Shown here piece after piece: positions 10,105 to 18,997 of a stretch of 64,000 nucleotides of DNA. The stretch comes from an uncultured Pelagibacteraceae bacterium (GTDB taxonomy: Bacteria; Pseudomonadota; Alphaproteobacteria; Pelagibacterales; Pelagibacteraceae). The notes below the pieces were generated by a model. That model was not told the origin of the DNA. It saw only the letters and a list, made by a program, of their open reading frames with translations, and ran no database searches. Within the stretch, counting starts at the first letter, position 1; every line of letters starts with the position of its first letter. The DNA lies in assembly GCA_902621345.1 (NCBI GenBank), contig CACNLV010000001.1, positions 310,001 to 374,000 on the forward strand, given 5' to 3'. A program made the translations under genes and the position numbers.

Positions 10105-10716
10105 TTGAAAAAAAATAAAATTTCTAAAAACTGGATCAATAGACAAAAGAGAGATATTTATGTACGCCAGTCGAAAGTTGACGGATATAGAGCACGATCA
10201 GCTTATAAATTAATTGAAATAGATAAAAAATTTAAGATTTTTAAGAATGGAATGTTTATTTTAGATATTGGGGCAGCACCCGGAAGCTGGTCTCAATATG
10301 CCTCAAAAGCAATAAAAAATAGTAAAATAATATCAATTGATTTAAAAGATATGTCACCGATTAATAATGGAACTCATATTAAAGGTGATTTTACAGAGCC
10401 TGTTATTCAAGAAATAATTAAAAAAAATTTAACAAAAGAATTCGATGTAGTCATGTCTGATATGGCTGTAAATACCACTGGTGTAAAAAACCTTGATTCA
10501 ATTCAAACTGGAGAATTATGCAAAGAGGCAATGATATTTTCAAAAAAAGTAATTTCATCAAAGGGTTATTTTATTTCAAAAATTTTTATGGGTAGCACCT
10601 TTAATGAAATTGTCGCACTAGGAAAGAAAATATTTAGAGAAGTGAAGGTTTTTAAACCTTTATCAAGCCGAAAAGAATCTAAAGAAAGTTTTATAGTTTG
10701 TAAAAAAATTAGATAG
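10105..10716 (+). CDS. rlmE: 23S rRNA 2'-O-ribose methyltransferase RlmE (FtsJ), TTG start
   Basis: It methylates U2552 of 23S rRNA (E. coli numbering) with SAM, late in 50S maturation. The 203 residues show 'RSAYKLIEID', the SAM site 'ILDIGAAPGSWSQ' (about 53-65), 'IKGDFTEP', 'VVMSDMAVNTTG' and 'ISKIFMGS', which fit the FtsJ K-D-K catalytic pattern. The start is TTG directly after the TAA of the preceding gene. No in-frame ATG occurs before the conserved core, so the TTG is well supported, though no strong Shine-Dalgarno is visible. Confidence 0.93.
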   Translation: MKKNKISKNWINRQKRDIYVRQSKVDGYRARSAYKLIEIDKKFKIFKNGMFILDIGAAPGSWSQYASKAIKNSKIISIDLKDMSPINNGTHIKGDFTEPVIQEIIKKNLTKEFDVVMSDMAVNTTGVKNLDSIQTGELCKEAMIFSKKVISSKGYFISKIFMGSTFNEIVALGKKIFREVKVFKPLSSRKESKESFIVCKKIR

Positions 10717-10747
10717 TCACTTTAATATTATAAGGAATCATATATAA

Positions 10748-11830
10748 ATGAATATGGATCCTATAAAAGAAGCTCTTACCTTTGATGATGTTACGCTAGC
10801 CCCGAAATATTCAAACATACTCCCGTCGGAAGTTGATACCAGTATTATGTTAACTAAATTTCTTAAATTAAAAATTCCATTATTGACTTCAGCTATGGAT
10901 ACTGTGACAGAGAGCAAAATGGCAATTGCTATAGCTAAGGCTGGAGGCATTGGCATTATCCATCGTAATTTAAATATAAAAAAACAAGTTGAAGAAATAA
11001 AAAAAGTTAAAAAACAAAAATTATTAGTTGGGGCTGCCGTAGGTGCTGGAACAAATGAACTTGCTAGAGCAAAGGCAATATTAAAAGAAGGTATAAACAT
11101 GATAGTTGTGGATACTGCACACGGACATACAAAAAAAGTTTCGGAAATGATTAAGTTTATTAAAAAAGAAAAAAATTCAAAAACTGCACTTTGCGCAGGA
11201 AACATTGCAACAGCAGAAGCAGCAAGATACCTAAATAAATTAGGGGTTGATATAATTAAAGTCGGAATAGGACCTGGATCAATTTGTACTACAAGATTGG
11301 TTGCAGGTATTGGAGTTCCTCAATTAACTGCAATTTTAAACGTCAGAAATGCTTTAAAAAAAAATAAAGTTAAAATTATATCTGACGGGGGTATTAAGTA
11401 CTCTGGAGATTTAGCAAAAGCATTTGCTGCTGGAGCAGACGCAGTCATGATTGGATCTTTGTTTGCAGGTACTGATGAAACACCAGGCAAACTCATAAAA
11501 AAAAATGGAAAGTTATTTAAAAGCTTTAGAGGTATGGGATCTGTTGGAGCAATGAATAAAGGATCCGCAGACAGATACTTTCAATCTAAACAAAAAGATA
11601 ACTCTAAGTATGTTCCTGAGGGGGTTGAGGGTCTTGCTAAATATAAAGGGAAAGTTAGTAAAGTTATCTTTAGACTAGTAGGTGGTTTAAGATCATCTAT
11701 GGGGTATCTCGGATCTAAACAAATTAAGTACTTAAGGAAAAAACCTCGATTTATAAAAATTACAAAAGCTGGATTTTATGAAAGTATGGTACATAATGTT
11801 GATATTGTTAAAGATGAAAATAGATACTAA
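10748..11830 (+). CDS. guaB: IMP dehydrogenase lacking the CBS (Bateman) module
   Basis: It oxidises IMP to XMP with NAD+, the committed step to GMP; guaA lies two genes downstream. At 360 residues it is about 125 shorter than usual. '[24 protein letters not shown]' runs straight into 'LLVGAAVG' near residue 92, exactly where two CBS domains normally sit. The catalytic parts are intact: 'GPGSICTTR' with Cys180, 'VPQLTAI', '[10 protein letters not shown]', and the flap '[18 protein letters not shown]' with 'YVPEGVEG'. These choose IMPDH over GMP reductase, which is similar in length. Loss of CBS implies loss of adenine/guanine nucleotide allostery. It starts with ATG 31 bases after rlmE. Confidence 0.95.
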   Translation: MNMDPIKEALTFDDVTLAPKYSNILPSEVDTSIMLTKFLKLKIPLLTSAMDTVTESKMAIAIAKAGGIGIIHRNLNIKKQVEEIKKVKKQKLLVGAAVGAGTNELARAKAILKEGINMIVVDTAHGHTKKVSEMIKFIKKEKNSKTALCAGNIATAEAARYLNKLGVDIIKVGIGPGSICTTRLVAGIGVPQLTAILNVRNALKKNKVKIISDGGIKYSGDLAKAFAAGADAVMIGSLFAGTDETPGKLIKKNGKLFKSFRGMGSVGAMNKGSADRYFQSKQKDNSKYVPEGVEGLAKYKGKVSKVIFRLVGGLRSSMGYLGSKQIKYLRKKPRFIKITKAGFYESMVHNVDIVKDENRY

Positions 11831-12267
11831 TGAAAAATATTCTTAAAAAAACTATATTCATATATTTTTTTACAAACATATTTGTAAGTTCATTTGCAAG
11901 CGAGAATTTTTTTTCTAAAGGTTTGGCTCTTTATGAAAATAAAAAATTCGATGATGCGAAATTTATGTTTGAAAGAAGTATTGTTTTTAACCCAAAAGAC
12001 TCAAATTCATATTTATATTTAGCTAAAATTTACAATTTCAAAGAAGATCAAAGTAAAGAAGAGAAAAATTTAGATGCTACTTTATTGATAGATCCAAATA
12101 ATGAAGAAGCCATTTTAATGTTAATGGAAATAGGGTTAGAAAAATCAAATTATTCTCAAGTTAAAGATTTATCAAAAACGTTTTCTGAGGTTTGTAAAAG
12201 TTTATGCAGTGAAAATAAAAAAATTTTAGAGACACTTGCTAATCTAGAGCCAAAAAATGACTCTTGA
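11830..12267 (+). CDS. Small exported TPR protein between guaB and guaA
   Basis: This 145-residue protein of unknown function has an N-terminal signal sequence ('[12 protein letters not shown]', cleavage near residue 23). About three tetratricopeptide-like units follow: '[29 protein letters not shown]', '[32 protein letters not shown]', and a degenerate third. Two cysteines near the C-terminus ('[10 protein letters not shown]') could form a disulfide in the periplasm. It overlaps the guaB stop by one base and guaA by 11 bases, so it is co-translated with purine genes, although TPR proteins act as protein-binding scaffolds rather than enzymes. No function can be assigned. Confidence 0.75.
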   Translation: MKNILKKTIFIYFFTNIFVSSFASENFFSKGLALYENKKFDDAKFMFERSIVFNPKDSNSYLYLAKIYNFKEDQSKEEKNLDATLLIDPNNEEAILMLMEIGLEKSNYSQVKDLSKTFSEVCKSLCSENKKILETLANLEPKNDS

Positions 12268-13819
12268 TAAAGGTCTTGATAAAATTTTAATTATTGATTT
12301 TGGTTCACAGTTTACTCAATTGATTGCGAGAAGAATAAGAGAGTTTGGTGTATTTTCAGAAATTATTAGTCATAAAAAAATAAAGAACAATGATATAAAC
12401 GAAAAAATTAAAGGAATAATTTTATCAGGTGGACCTTTAAACGTTTACGATATTAAGAAATACTCATTTGATAAAAATATTATCGAAAATGAAATACCAG
12501 TACTTGGTATTTGCTTCGGTCATCAAATTTTGTCTAAAATAAAAGGTGGAAAAGTAAAGCAATCAAAACATCGAGAATTTGGTTTAGCTAATATCTCTAA
12601 AAAAAATAATAGTCTGTTAATAAAAGATTATTTTAAAAATAGGAAATATATGAAAGTTTGGATGAGTCATGCTGATCAAGTCTCTAAATTGCCAAAAAAT
12701 TTTAGAGTTATTGCATCTAGTCAAAATTCAAAGTTTGCAATTATCGAAAACAGCCTGAAAAAAATTTATGGAGTACAATTTCATCCTGAGGTGACACACA
12801 CAGAAAATGGCAAAATAATAATTAGAAACTTTATTTTTTCAATTTGTAAGATTAAAAAAAATTGGTCAGTAAAAAATCAAAAAATGAAATTAATAAAAGA
12901 AATAAGAAATGAAGTTGGAAAAAATAAAGTGATATGTGCTTTGTCTGGAGGTGTAGATAGCAGTGTAGTTGCGCAATTAATAAACAAAGCAATAGGAAAA
13001 AAACTTTACTGCATTTTTGTAAATACAGGTCTTTTAAGAAAAAATGAGGAAAAACAAGTAGTCAATACATTTAAAAAGAGATTAAAAATTAATCTAATTT
13101 ATGTAAATGCTGAAAAAGAGTTTTTGACAAAACTTAAAAATATTTCTGATCCAGAAAAAAAGAGAAAAATAATAGGAAATCTTTTTATAAAAATTTTTGA
13201 AAGATATGCCAAGAAAATTAAAAATGTAAGATTTTTAGCTCAGGGAACTCTTTATCCAGACTTAATTGAAAGTAAATCTGTTACAGGCAGCCAAACCTCT
13301 AAGATTAAATCGCATCATAACGTAGGTGGCTTGCCGAAGAAAATGAAATTGAAATTAGTAGAACCCTTAAGATTTTTATTTAAGGATGAAGTAAGAAAAT
13401 TAGGTTTAGAATTAAATTTAAACAAAGAAATCATATTTAGACATCCTTTTCCTGGACCTGGTTTAGCAATAAGAATGCCAGGAAACATAACAAAAGAAAA
13501 AATTAAAATTTTAAAGGAAGCTGATCATTATTTTATTACTGCTTTAAAAGAACATGGTTTTTATAATAGGATTTGGCAAGCTTATGCTGCCTTGCTTCCT
13601 GTTAAGACTGTAGGTGTTATGGGAGATAATAGAACTTATGAGTATTTATGCTTATTAAGAGCTATTACCTCAGAGGATGGTATGACAGCAGACTTTTATG
13701 AATTTAAAAAACCTTTTATTCAAATGATTTCAAATAAAATTGTAAATAGTATAAGAGGAATAAATAGGGTAGTTTATGATGTTACATCTAAGCCACCAAG
13801 TACTATTGAGCTAGAGTAA
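12257..13819 (+). CDS. guaA: GMP synthase (glutamine-hydrolysing)
   Basis: It aminates XMP to GMP using glutamine and ATP. The 520 residues comprise an N-terminal class I glutamine amidotransferase domain, with the nucleophile in 'LGICFGHQ' and 'FHPEVTHT' with the catalytic His/Glu. An ATP pyrophosphatase domain with P-loop '[10 protein letters not shown]' (around residue 230) follows, then the dimerisation domain ending in the family-typical 'KPPSTIELE'. Length and order are standard. It directly follows guaB and the TPR gene, so the purine branch IMP to GMP is one transcription unit here. Confidence 0.97.
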   Translation: MTLDKGLDKILIIDFGSQFTQLIARRIREFGVFSEIISHKKIKNNDINEKIKGIILSGGPLNVYDIKKYSFDKNIIENEIPVLGICFGHQILSKIKGGKVKQSKHREFGLANISKKNNSLLIKDYFKNRKYMKVWMSHADQVSKLPKNFRVIASSQNSKFAIIENSLKKIYGVQFHPEVTHTENGKIIIRNFIFSICKIKKNWSVKNQKMKLIKEIRNEVGKNKVICALSGGVDSSVVAQLINKAIGKKLYCIFVNTGLLRKNEEKQVVNTFKKRLKINLIYVNAEKEFLTKLKNISDPEKKRKIIGNLFIKIFERYAKKIKNVRFLAQGTLYPDLIESKSVTGSQTSKIKSHHNVGGLPKKMKLKLVEPLRFLFKDEVRKLGLELNLNKEIIFRHPFPGPGLAIRMPGNITKEKIKILKEADHYFITALKEHGFYNRIWQAYAALLPVKTVGVMGDNRTYEYLCLLRAITSEDGMTADFYEFKKPFIQMISNKIVNSIRGINRVVYDVTSKPPSTIELE

Positions 13820-13830
13820 TTAATTTTCTT

Positions 13831-14688
13831 ATGAAAGATCAATTTGAAAAACTTGTAGAAATCATTCAAGGAACTAAAATAGATTGTAAATTTACAATAT
13901 TAGAAATTGGCGCATTAAAGGTAGATGACACAAAACCAGAGCGTTTTTATAAGTTATTAGATTATTTTTCTTCAAGTAAAATTATTGGTTTTGAAATTGA
14001 AAAAGAGGTATGTGATGAAATGAATTCTAAAGCTGCTCTTGGTGTTAAATATTATCCACACGCTCTAGGAGAAAAAAACGAGAAAAGAAAATTATATATT
14101 ACAGAACATCCAATGTGTAGCAGTTTATATAAACCAAACGAGAAATTTTTAAAACTGTATCATAACTTACATTATATGAATTTAAAAAAAAAAACAGAAA
14201 TAGAGACAATCACTCTAGAAACATTTGCAGATAAGCATGCTATTAGTGATATAGACTTAATAAAAATAGATGTCCAAGGTGCTGAATTAGATGTTCTAAA
14301 AGGGGGCAAAAAATTGTTAAAAAATGTATTAAAAATAATTTCTGAAGTTGAATTTGTACCCATGTATCAAGATCAACCTCTTTTTGGCGATATAAGTACT
14401 TTTTTAAATCAACATGGCTTCATGTTTAATAGATTTATCGGATTATCAGGCAGAACTCTTAAACCGCTGATAGCAAACAAAGATCCAAATGCTGCATCTC
14501 AACATATGTGGACAGATGCTATTTTTATACAAAGAGTTGAGGAAATTCAAAATGTAAGTGATGAAAAACTTATGAAGCTTGCTCTTCTGGCAGCCGTTTA
14601 TAATAGCCTTGATTTAACTTTTTTTTGTCTATCTATTTATGACAAACGAAATTCATCTACTTTGGCTAAAGATTGGATGAACAAGTAA
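13831..14688 (+). CDS. FkbM family methyltransferase
   Basis: This is a predicted SAM-dependent O-methyltransferase of 285 residues. The SAM-binding strand 'FTILEIGAL' (about 22-30), 'IIGFEIE', and the FkbM-typical segment 'ETFADKHAISDIDLIKIDVQGAELDVLKGG' (about 130-157) with 'IISEVEFVPMY' support the family. FkbM enzymes methylate hydroxyls on sugars, polyketides and glycans; the substrate here is unknown. It lies 11 bases after guaA and one base before panB, so it is in the same run. A role in modifying a surface glycan is plausible given the nearby glycosyltransferase, but is inference only. Confidence 0.82.
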   Translation: MKDQFEKLVEIIQGTKIDCKFTILEIGALKVDDTKPERFYKLLDYFSSSKIIGFEIEKEVCDEMNSKAALGVKYYPHALGEKNEKRKLYITEHPMCSSLYKPNEKFLKLYHNLHYMNLKKKTEIETITLETFADKHAISDIDLIKIDVQGAELDVLKGGKKLLKNVLKIISEVEFVPMYQDQPLFGDISTFLNQHGFMFNRFIGLSGRTLKPLIANKDPNAASQHMWTDAIFIQRVEEIQNVSDEKLMKLALLAAVYNSLDLTFFCLSIYDKRNSSTLAKDWMNK

Positions 14689-14689
14689 G

Positions 14690-15460
14690 ATGAACAAAAT
14701 TAGAAAAATAATTAGTAAAAAAAATAAATCAAAAATCGTATGTCTTACAGCTTATTCAAAAAATATTGCAGAGGAAGTAGACAAATATGTTGATATAGTT
14801 TTGGTTGGAGACTCCTTAGGCTCTGTTTTATATAATTATTCCTCAACAAAAAAAGTCACTTTAACAGAAATGATTAATCACTCCAAAAGTGTTAGATTGG
14901 GTATCAAAAAAAGTTTGATGGTTGTTGATATGCCTTTCAAAACTTACAGTACAAAGTCTCTAGCATTAAGGAATTCCAAGAAAATTTTAAAAGAGACTAA
15001 ATGTGATGCAGTAAAATTAGAAGGTGGCAAAAGGGTTATCGAACAAATAAAGTTTTTGATTAAGAATAAAATCCCAGTTATGGGTCATATTGGTCTACTT
15101 CCTCAATCAACAAAAAAATTCAAATCTAAGGGAAAAACGAATAGTGAAATAAAGAATTTAATAAGTGACGCAATGTTACTTCAAGAAAATGGGGTATTTG
15201 CGATTGTTTTAGAGTGTGTAAAAACTGAAATTGCAAAACTCATTACTCAAAAATTAAATATTCCAACTATTGGAATTGGCTCATCTGTGTATTGTGATGG
15301 TCAAGTTTTAGTTACTGATGATTTAATTGGATTAAATTATACTAATATTAAATTTGTTAAAAGATTTTCTAATGTTAAAAAGTATATTAATGATGGTATT
15401 AAAAAATATGCCTCAGATGTAAGGAAAAAAAAATATCCCGCAAAAAAACATTCTTATTAG
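14690..15460 (+). CDS. panB: 3-methyl-2-oxobutanoate hydroxymethyltransferase
   Basis: PanB transfers a hydroxymethyl group from 5,10-methylene-THF to 2-oxoisovalerate to form ketopantoate, the first step of pantothenate (vitamin B5) synthesis. The 256-residue TIM barrel has 'VLVGDSLGSVLYN' (metal-binding Asp), 'DAVKLEGG', 'PVMGHIGLLPQS' and 'IPTIGIGSSVYCDGQVLVTDD'. It is slightly short but complete. panC, panD and panE are not in the window, so the pathway must be completed elsewhere or from imported intermediates. It overlaps the convergent TerC-family gene by 4 bases. Confidence 0.92.
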   Translation: MNKIRKIISKKNKSKIVCLTAYSKNIAEEVDKYVDIVLVGDSLGSVLYNYSSTKKVTLTEMINHSKSVRLGIKKSLMVVDMPFKTYSTKSLALRNSKKILKETKCDAVKLEGGKRVIEQIKFLIKNKIPVMGHIGLLPQSTKKFKSKGKTNSEIKNLISDAMLLQENGVFAIVLECVKTEIAKLITQKLNIPTIGIGSSVYCDGQVLVTDDLIGLNYTNIKFVKRFSNVKKYINDGIKKYASDVRKKKYPAKKHSY

Positions 15461-16068
15461 AAATATTTTTTAAATTCTTCATTTATAGACAATATGTCTA
15501 AGTCAACTAGACCGCCAATTACCAATTGTAGAGCGACAAGCAAGATAAAACCTAGACCTACATAAGCAATCCATAAATGTTTTTGAATATAGTTAGCAAG
15601 ATAGGTTGCCATAGCACCTGTAAGCACAACTGATAATACAAGACCGAAAATCATAAAACCAAAATTACCCTTTGCTGCTCCAACAACTCCAATTACGTTA
15701 TCAAAGCTTATCGTAATATCAGCAAATAAAACTTTATAAACACTTTGAATATATGAAGGCTCCTTTGATTTTTTAGTTGGAGACTTAACTTTTTTTATCT
15801 CAAAAAGATCTTTTCTTAAATCATTAACAATCCAAATCAAAAGTAAGCCACCTAAGATTTTTATAAAATAAAATTCAAATAAATATGTAGCAAATAACGC
15901 AAAAACAATTTTAAAAATTAATGCTCCAGCCACTCCCCATAAAATAATTTGTCTTCTATTTTTTGGCGCAAAATTAGCTGCAATCAATCCAATAATGATT
16001 GCATTATCTGCTGCCAAGATTATATCAATGAAAATAATCTGAACTAATATGAGTGCTTCTTCTAACAA
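15457..16068 (-). CDS. TerC/YjbE family integral membrane protein
   Basis: This 203-residue inner membrane protein has about seven hydrophobic segments. The TerC family hallmark acidic/asparagine pairs within helices are present twice: 'FIDIILAADNAIIIGLIAA' near the N-terminus and 'DITISFDNVIGVVGAA' near residue 120. These repeats are thought to bind metal ions; characterised relatives act in manganese efflux or metal loading of exported enzymes. A charged cytoplasmic loop 'RKDLFEIKKVKSPTKKSKEPS' separates the halves. It is a lone gene between panB and dctP on the opposite strand. The ion is not known for this protein. Confidence 0.85.
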   Translation of the reverse strand: MLEEALILVQIIFIDIILAADNAIIIGLIAANFAPKNRRQIILWGVAGALIFKIVFALFATYLFEFYFIKILGGLLLIWIVNDLRKDLFEIKKVKSPTKKSKEPSYIQSVYKVLFADITISFDNVIGVVGAAKGNFGFMIFGLVLSVVLTGAMATYLANYIQKHLWIAYVGLGFILLVALQLVIGGLVDLDILSINEEFKKYF

Positions 16069-16092
16069 AGTAAGGTTATAGTATTAGATATT

Positions 16093-16121
16093 TTAAATTA
16101 TTCAATTAAAAGTAGTATAAT
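16093..16121 (+). promoter_or_regulatory. Candidate promoter for dctPQM
   Basis: TTAAAT (16093-16098), a 17-base spacer and a perfect TATAAT (16116-16121) precede dctP by 60 bases. The dctP start has a strong Shine-Dalgarno GGAGG (about 16172-16176), one of the clearest in the window, which suggests high expression of the binding protein. Confidence 0.45.
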
Positions 16122-16181
16122 TTTTTTATTGATAATTATTTTAATACATAATGAAATGCTCTTAAAAAAAATGGAGGATAA

Positions 16182-17153
16182 ATGAAATTCATAAAATATG
16201 TATCAATTATTTTAGTTTCATCAATTTTGTCAATTAATTCTTCTTTTGCAGAAAAATGGGACATGGCATTGGCTTATGGTGCTGGTAATTTTCATTCTGC
16301 AAATGCAACTGAATTTGCAAAAAATGTGACTGAAAAAAGCGGTGGAAAACTAACAATAGTTACTCATCCAGGTGGCTCGTTATTTAAAGGTGGAGAAATC
16401 TTTAGAGCTGTGAGAACTGGTCAAGCTCAAATCGGAGAAAGATTTATGTCAGCATTAGGTAAAGAGGATCCTTTACTGGAAGTAGATTCACAGCCATTCT
16501 TAGCAACATCTTACTCGGATGCAATGAAGTTATACAAAGCATCTAAGGCTGAGATCATCAAAGGCTTAGATGAAAAGGGATTGGTATTTCTTTATGCGGT
16601 ACCATGGCCAGCACAAGGCTTGTATAGTAAAAAAGAAATCAACTCTGTCAATGACCTTAAAGGTTTAAAGTTCAGGGCATATAATTCTGCAACAATTAGA
16701 ATTGCTGAGCTAACAGGTATGGCGCCAACAAAAATTGAAGCCGCTGAAATTAGCCAAGCATTCTCAACAGGAGCTGTTGAAAGTATGATCACTTCCCCTA
16801 CAACAGGAAAAAATTCTAAAATATGGGAAAATGGTGTGAAATATTTTTATGATATAGCAGCTTGGTTTCCAAAAAATATGGTGATTGTAAACAAAGACTC
16901 TTGGAACAAACTTGATCAAGCCACAAAAGATTTAGTAATGAAACAAGCAGCTTTAGCAGAGAGAAAAGGCTGGCAATTATCAAAACAAGGAAATGTCGGA
17001 GACAAAAAAGCTTTAGCTAATGCTGGAATGGTAGTAGGTAAAGTAAATGCATCTCTACAAGCTCATTTTGAAAAAGTAGGTGAGACTATGGCGAAGGAAT
17101 GGTCTCAAAAAGCTGGTTCAAGAGGAGCAGCCGTTTTATCAAGTTATAAATAA
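16182..17153 (+). CDS. dctP: TRAP transporter solute-binding subunit (DctP family)
   Basis: This periplasmic substrate-binding protein feeds a secondary TRAP transporter driven by a sodium gradient. Its 323 residues begin with a clear signal peptide ending 'SINSSFA'. The DctP fold follows, with 'GGSLFKGGEIFRAVRTGQAQIGE', and 'DLKGLKFRAYNSATIRIAELTGMAP' carrying the carboxylate-binding arginine, then 'AEISQAFSTGAVESMIT'. Such proteins bind carboxylic acids, sulfonates or amino-acid-like acids. Neighbouring pxpABC genes suggest 5-oxoproline as one candidate, since some DctP proteins bind pyroglutamate; the ligand is unproven. The start ATG follows a strong GGAGG. Confidence 0.93.
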   Translation: MKFIKYVSIILVSSILSINSSFAEKWDMALAYGAGNFHSANATEFAKNVTEKSGGKLTIVTHPGGSLFKGGEIFRAVRTGQAQIGERFMSALGKEDPLLEVDSQPFLATSYSDAMKLYKASKAEIIKGLDEKGLVFLYAVPWPAQGLYSKKEINSVNDLKGLKFRAYNSATIRIAELTGMAPTKIEAAEISQAFSTGAVESMITSPTTGKNSKIWENGVKYFYDIAAWFPKNMVIVNKDSWNKLDQATKDLVMKQAALAERKGWQLSKQGNVGDKKALANAGMVVGKVNASLQAHFEKVGETMAKEWSQKAGSRGAAVLSSYK

Positions 17154-17164
17154 TCAAATTTTAA

Positions 17165-17197
17165 TTAAGGCCACTTAAGAATATTGGGTGGCCTTAA
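17165..17197 (+). promoter_or_regulatory. Intercistronic hairpin between dctP and dctQ
   Basis: TTAAGGCCAC and GTGGCCTTAA form a perfect 10-base stem around a 13-base loop, 11 bases after the dctP stop and 6 bases before the dctQ ATG. No T-tract follows. It probably stabilises the dctP message or partly terminates transcription, so that binding protein is made in excess over the membrane subunits, as is common for periplasmic-binding-protein operons. Confidence 0.7.
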
Positions 17198-17203
17198 ATT
17201 ATT

Positions 17204-17686
17204 ATGTTAAAAGTCTTAGATAAAAATTTAAATAAGCTTTATAAATTTTCTGGATATATCGCAGCAGTATTTCTTATTTTGGTGGCAGTATTCATTTTAA
17301 TAGGTATTTCATCAAGAATTTTTGGTTTTTATATTAGAGGTCTTGCTGAATACTCAGGTTACTGTATGGCTGCGGCATCCTTTTTTGCATTAGCTTATAC
17401 ATTTGTTGAAAACGGTCACATAAGGATTACTCTTTTTCTTGAAAAACTATCAGGTTTAAAAAGAAAATTTATCGAAATCTGGTGTTTAAGTATGGCAACT
17501 TTTTTTTCAGGGTATTTAGCATTTTATTTTATTAAGATGTTAGTTATCTCTTACAATTTTCAAGAAAGAAGTGAAGGGGCAGATGAGATTTTAATTTGGA
17601 TTCCTCAAACAAGTGTAGCAATTGGTTCTACTATTTTTTTTATATGTGTTCTTCATCAACTTGTTTTAATTTTCAAAAAAAGTTAA
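17204..17686 (+). CDS. dctQ: TRAP transporter small membrane subunit (DctQ family)
   Basis: This is the 160-residue inner membrane component with four predicted helices (about 14-36, 48-68, 87-108 and 130-156). The DctQ pattern 'RIFGFYIRGLAEYSGYCMAAASFFALAYTFVENGHIRI' is present. It pairs with DctM to form the transport domain. The stop TAA is immediately followed by the dctM ATG. The hairpin just upstream may lower its expression relative to dctP. Confidence 0.9.
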   Translation: MLKVLDKNLNKLYKFSGYIAAVFLILVAVFILIGISSRIFGFYIRGLAEYSGYCMAAASFFALAYTFVENGHIRITLFLEKLSGLKRKFIEIWCLSMATFFSGYLAFYFIKMLVISYNFQERSEGADEILIWIPQTSVAIGSTIFFICVLHQLVLIFKKS

Positions 17687-18997
17687 ATGGCTGAAATTTT
17701 ATTAACAATATTCTTTATAAGTGTTTTATTATTCTTTCTTGGTTCAGGTATCTGGGTAGCTTTGAGTATGATCGGGGTATCTGCGATTGGTATGATGTTA
17801 TTTACATCAAGACCAGTAGGAGATGCAATGGCAACAACAATATGGGGAACAGCATCCTCTTGGACACTAACAGCATTACCTTTATTTATTTGGATGGGAG
17901 AAATTCTATTTAGAACAAGGCTTTCTGAAAATTTGTTTAAAGGTTTATCTCCGTGGATGCAAAAATTACCCGGGGGTTTAATTCATGTAAACGTGGTCGG
18001 TTGTGCCTTATTTGCTGCAATTTCAGGTTCCTCTGCAGCTACAGTTGCAACTGTAGGGAAGATGTCTATACCCGAGTTAAGAAAGAGAAATTATCCTGAG
18101 AAAATTTTACTTGGTAGTCTTGCTGGCTCTGGAACACTAGGTTTATTGATACCTCCATCAATAATTTTGATTATTTATGGAGTAGCAGTTCAAGAGTCTA
18201 TTGCAAAGTTATTTATAGCTGGAATTTTACCGGGGATAATGATTGCACTAATTTTTATGTCATATGTTATTTTCTGGTCTTTGATCAATAAAAAACAAAT
18301 GCCCAAAATTATTGAAGAATATTCAATTTTTGAAAAGATAAAAAGATCTAAACAACTTTTGCCTGTAATATTTTTAATCTCAGCTGTTATAGGTTCAATA
18401 TATACTGGTATAGCTACTGCTACTGAGGCCGCATCCTTAGGAGTTGTTGGAGCTTTAATTTTGTCCTATTTTCAAAAAAGTTTAACTTTAAAAACTTTTA
18501 AAACATCCTTACTAGGTGCAACAAAAACATCTTGTATGATTGCATTTATCTTAGCAGGCTCAACATTCTTATCTTTGGCAATGGGTTTTACAGGTTTACC
18601 AAGAAACTTAGCAATGTGGATTCAAAATATGGATTTATCTCCTTATGTGTTAATTTTTGTTTTAATGATTTTTTATATCATTTTAGGGATGTTTCTTGAT
18701 GGTATCTCAGCGGTAGTATTGACGATGGCAATTATAGAACCAATGATTAGACAAGCAGGTTTTGACATGATTTGGTTTGGTATATTTTTAGTTATTGTTG
18801 TAGAGATGGCCCAAATAACACCACCCGTGGGTTTTAATTTATTTGTTCTGCAAGGCATGGCCAATAAAGATATGGGCTATATTGCTCGAAGTGCTTTTCC
18901 ATTATTCTTATTAATGGTTTTAGCAGTGATATTGGTTGTGATATTTCCAGAGATTGCTTTGTGGCTACCAGAGCAAATGATCAAAAATATTAGTTAA
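17687..18997 (+). CDS. dctM: TRAP transporter large permease subunit (DctM family)
   Basis: This 436-residue polytopic protein forms the translocation channel of the TRAP system. The family motifs are seen: 'WTLTALPLFIWMGEIL', 'GCALFAAISGSSAATVATVG', 'SLAGSGTLGLLIPPSIILIIYG' and, in the second half, 'IILGMFLDGISAVVLTMAI' with 'VEMAQITPPVGFNLFVLQG'. About 11-12 transmembrane segments fit the elevator-type fold. With dctP and dctQ it makes a complete transporter. The 3' end overlaps the convergent TPR gene by 4 bases. Confidence 0.93.
   Translation: MAEILLTIFFISVLLFFLGSGIWVALSMIGVSAIGMMLFTSRPVGDAMATTIWGTASSWTLTALPLFIWMGEILFRTRLSENLFKGLSPWMQKLPGGLIHVNVVGCALFAAISGSSAATVATVGKMSIPELRKRNYPEKILLGSLAGSGTLGLLIPPSIILIIYGVAVQESIAKLFIAGILPGIMIALIFMSYVIFWSLINKKQMPKIIEEYSIFEKIKRSKQLLPVIFLISAVIGSIYTGIATATEAASLGVVGALILSYFQKSLTLKTFKTSLLGATKTSCMIAFILAGSTFLSLAMGFTGLPRNLAMWIQNMDLSPYVLIFVLMIFYIILGMFLDGISAVVLTMAIIEPMIRQAGFDMIWFGIFLVIVVEMAQITPPVGFNLFVLQGMANKDMGYIARSAFPLFLLMVLAVILVVIFPEIALWLPEQMIKNIS

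Noticed and set aside
10738-11205. 155-residue ORF on the minus strand
   Set aside because: Antisense shadow of guaB: no family features, low-complexity Ser/Phe/Ala composition, and guaB is certain.
10748-11830. GMP reductase (guaC), because the protein is about 350 residues long with no CBS domains
   Set aside because: The active loop '[19 protein letters not shown]', the flap '[17 protein letters not shown]' and 'VPEGVEG' are IMPDH-type, and the gene is next to guaA.
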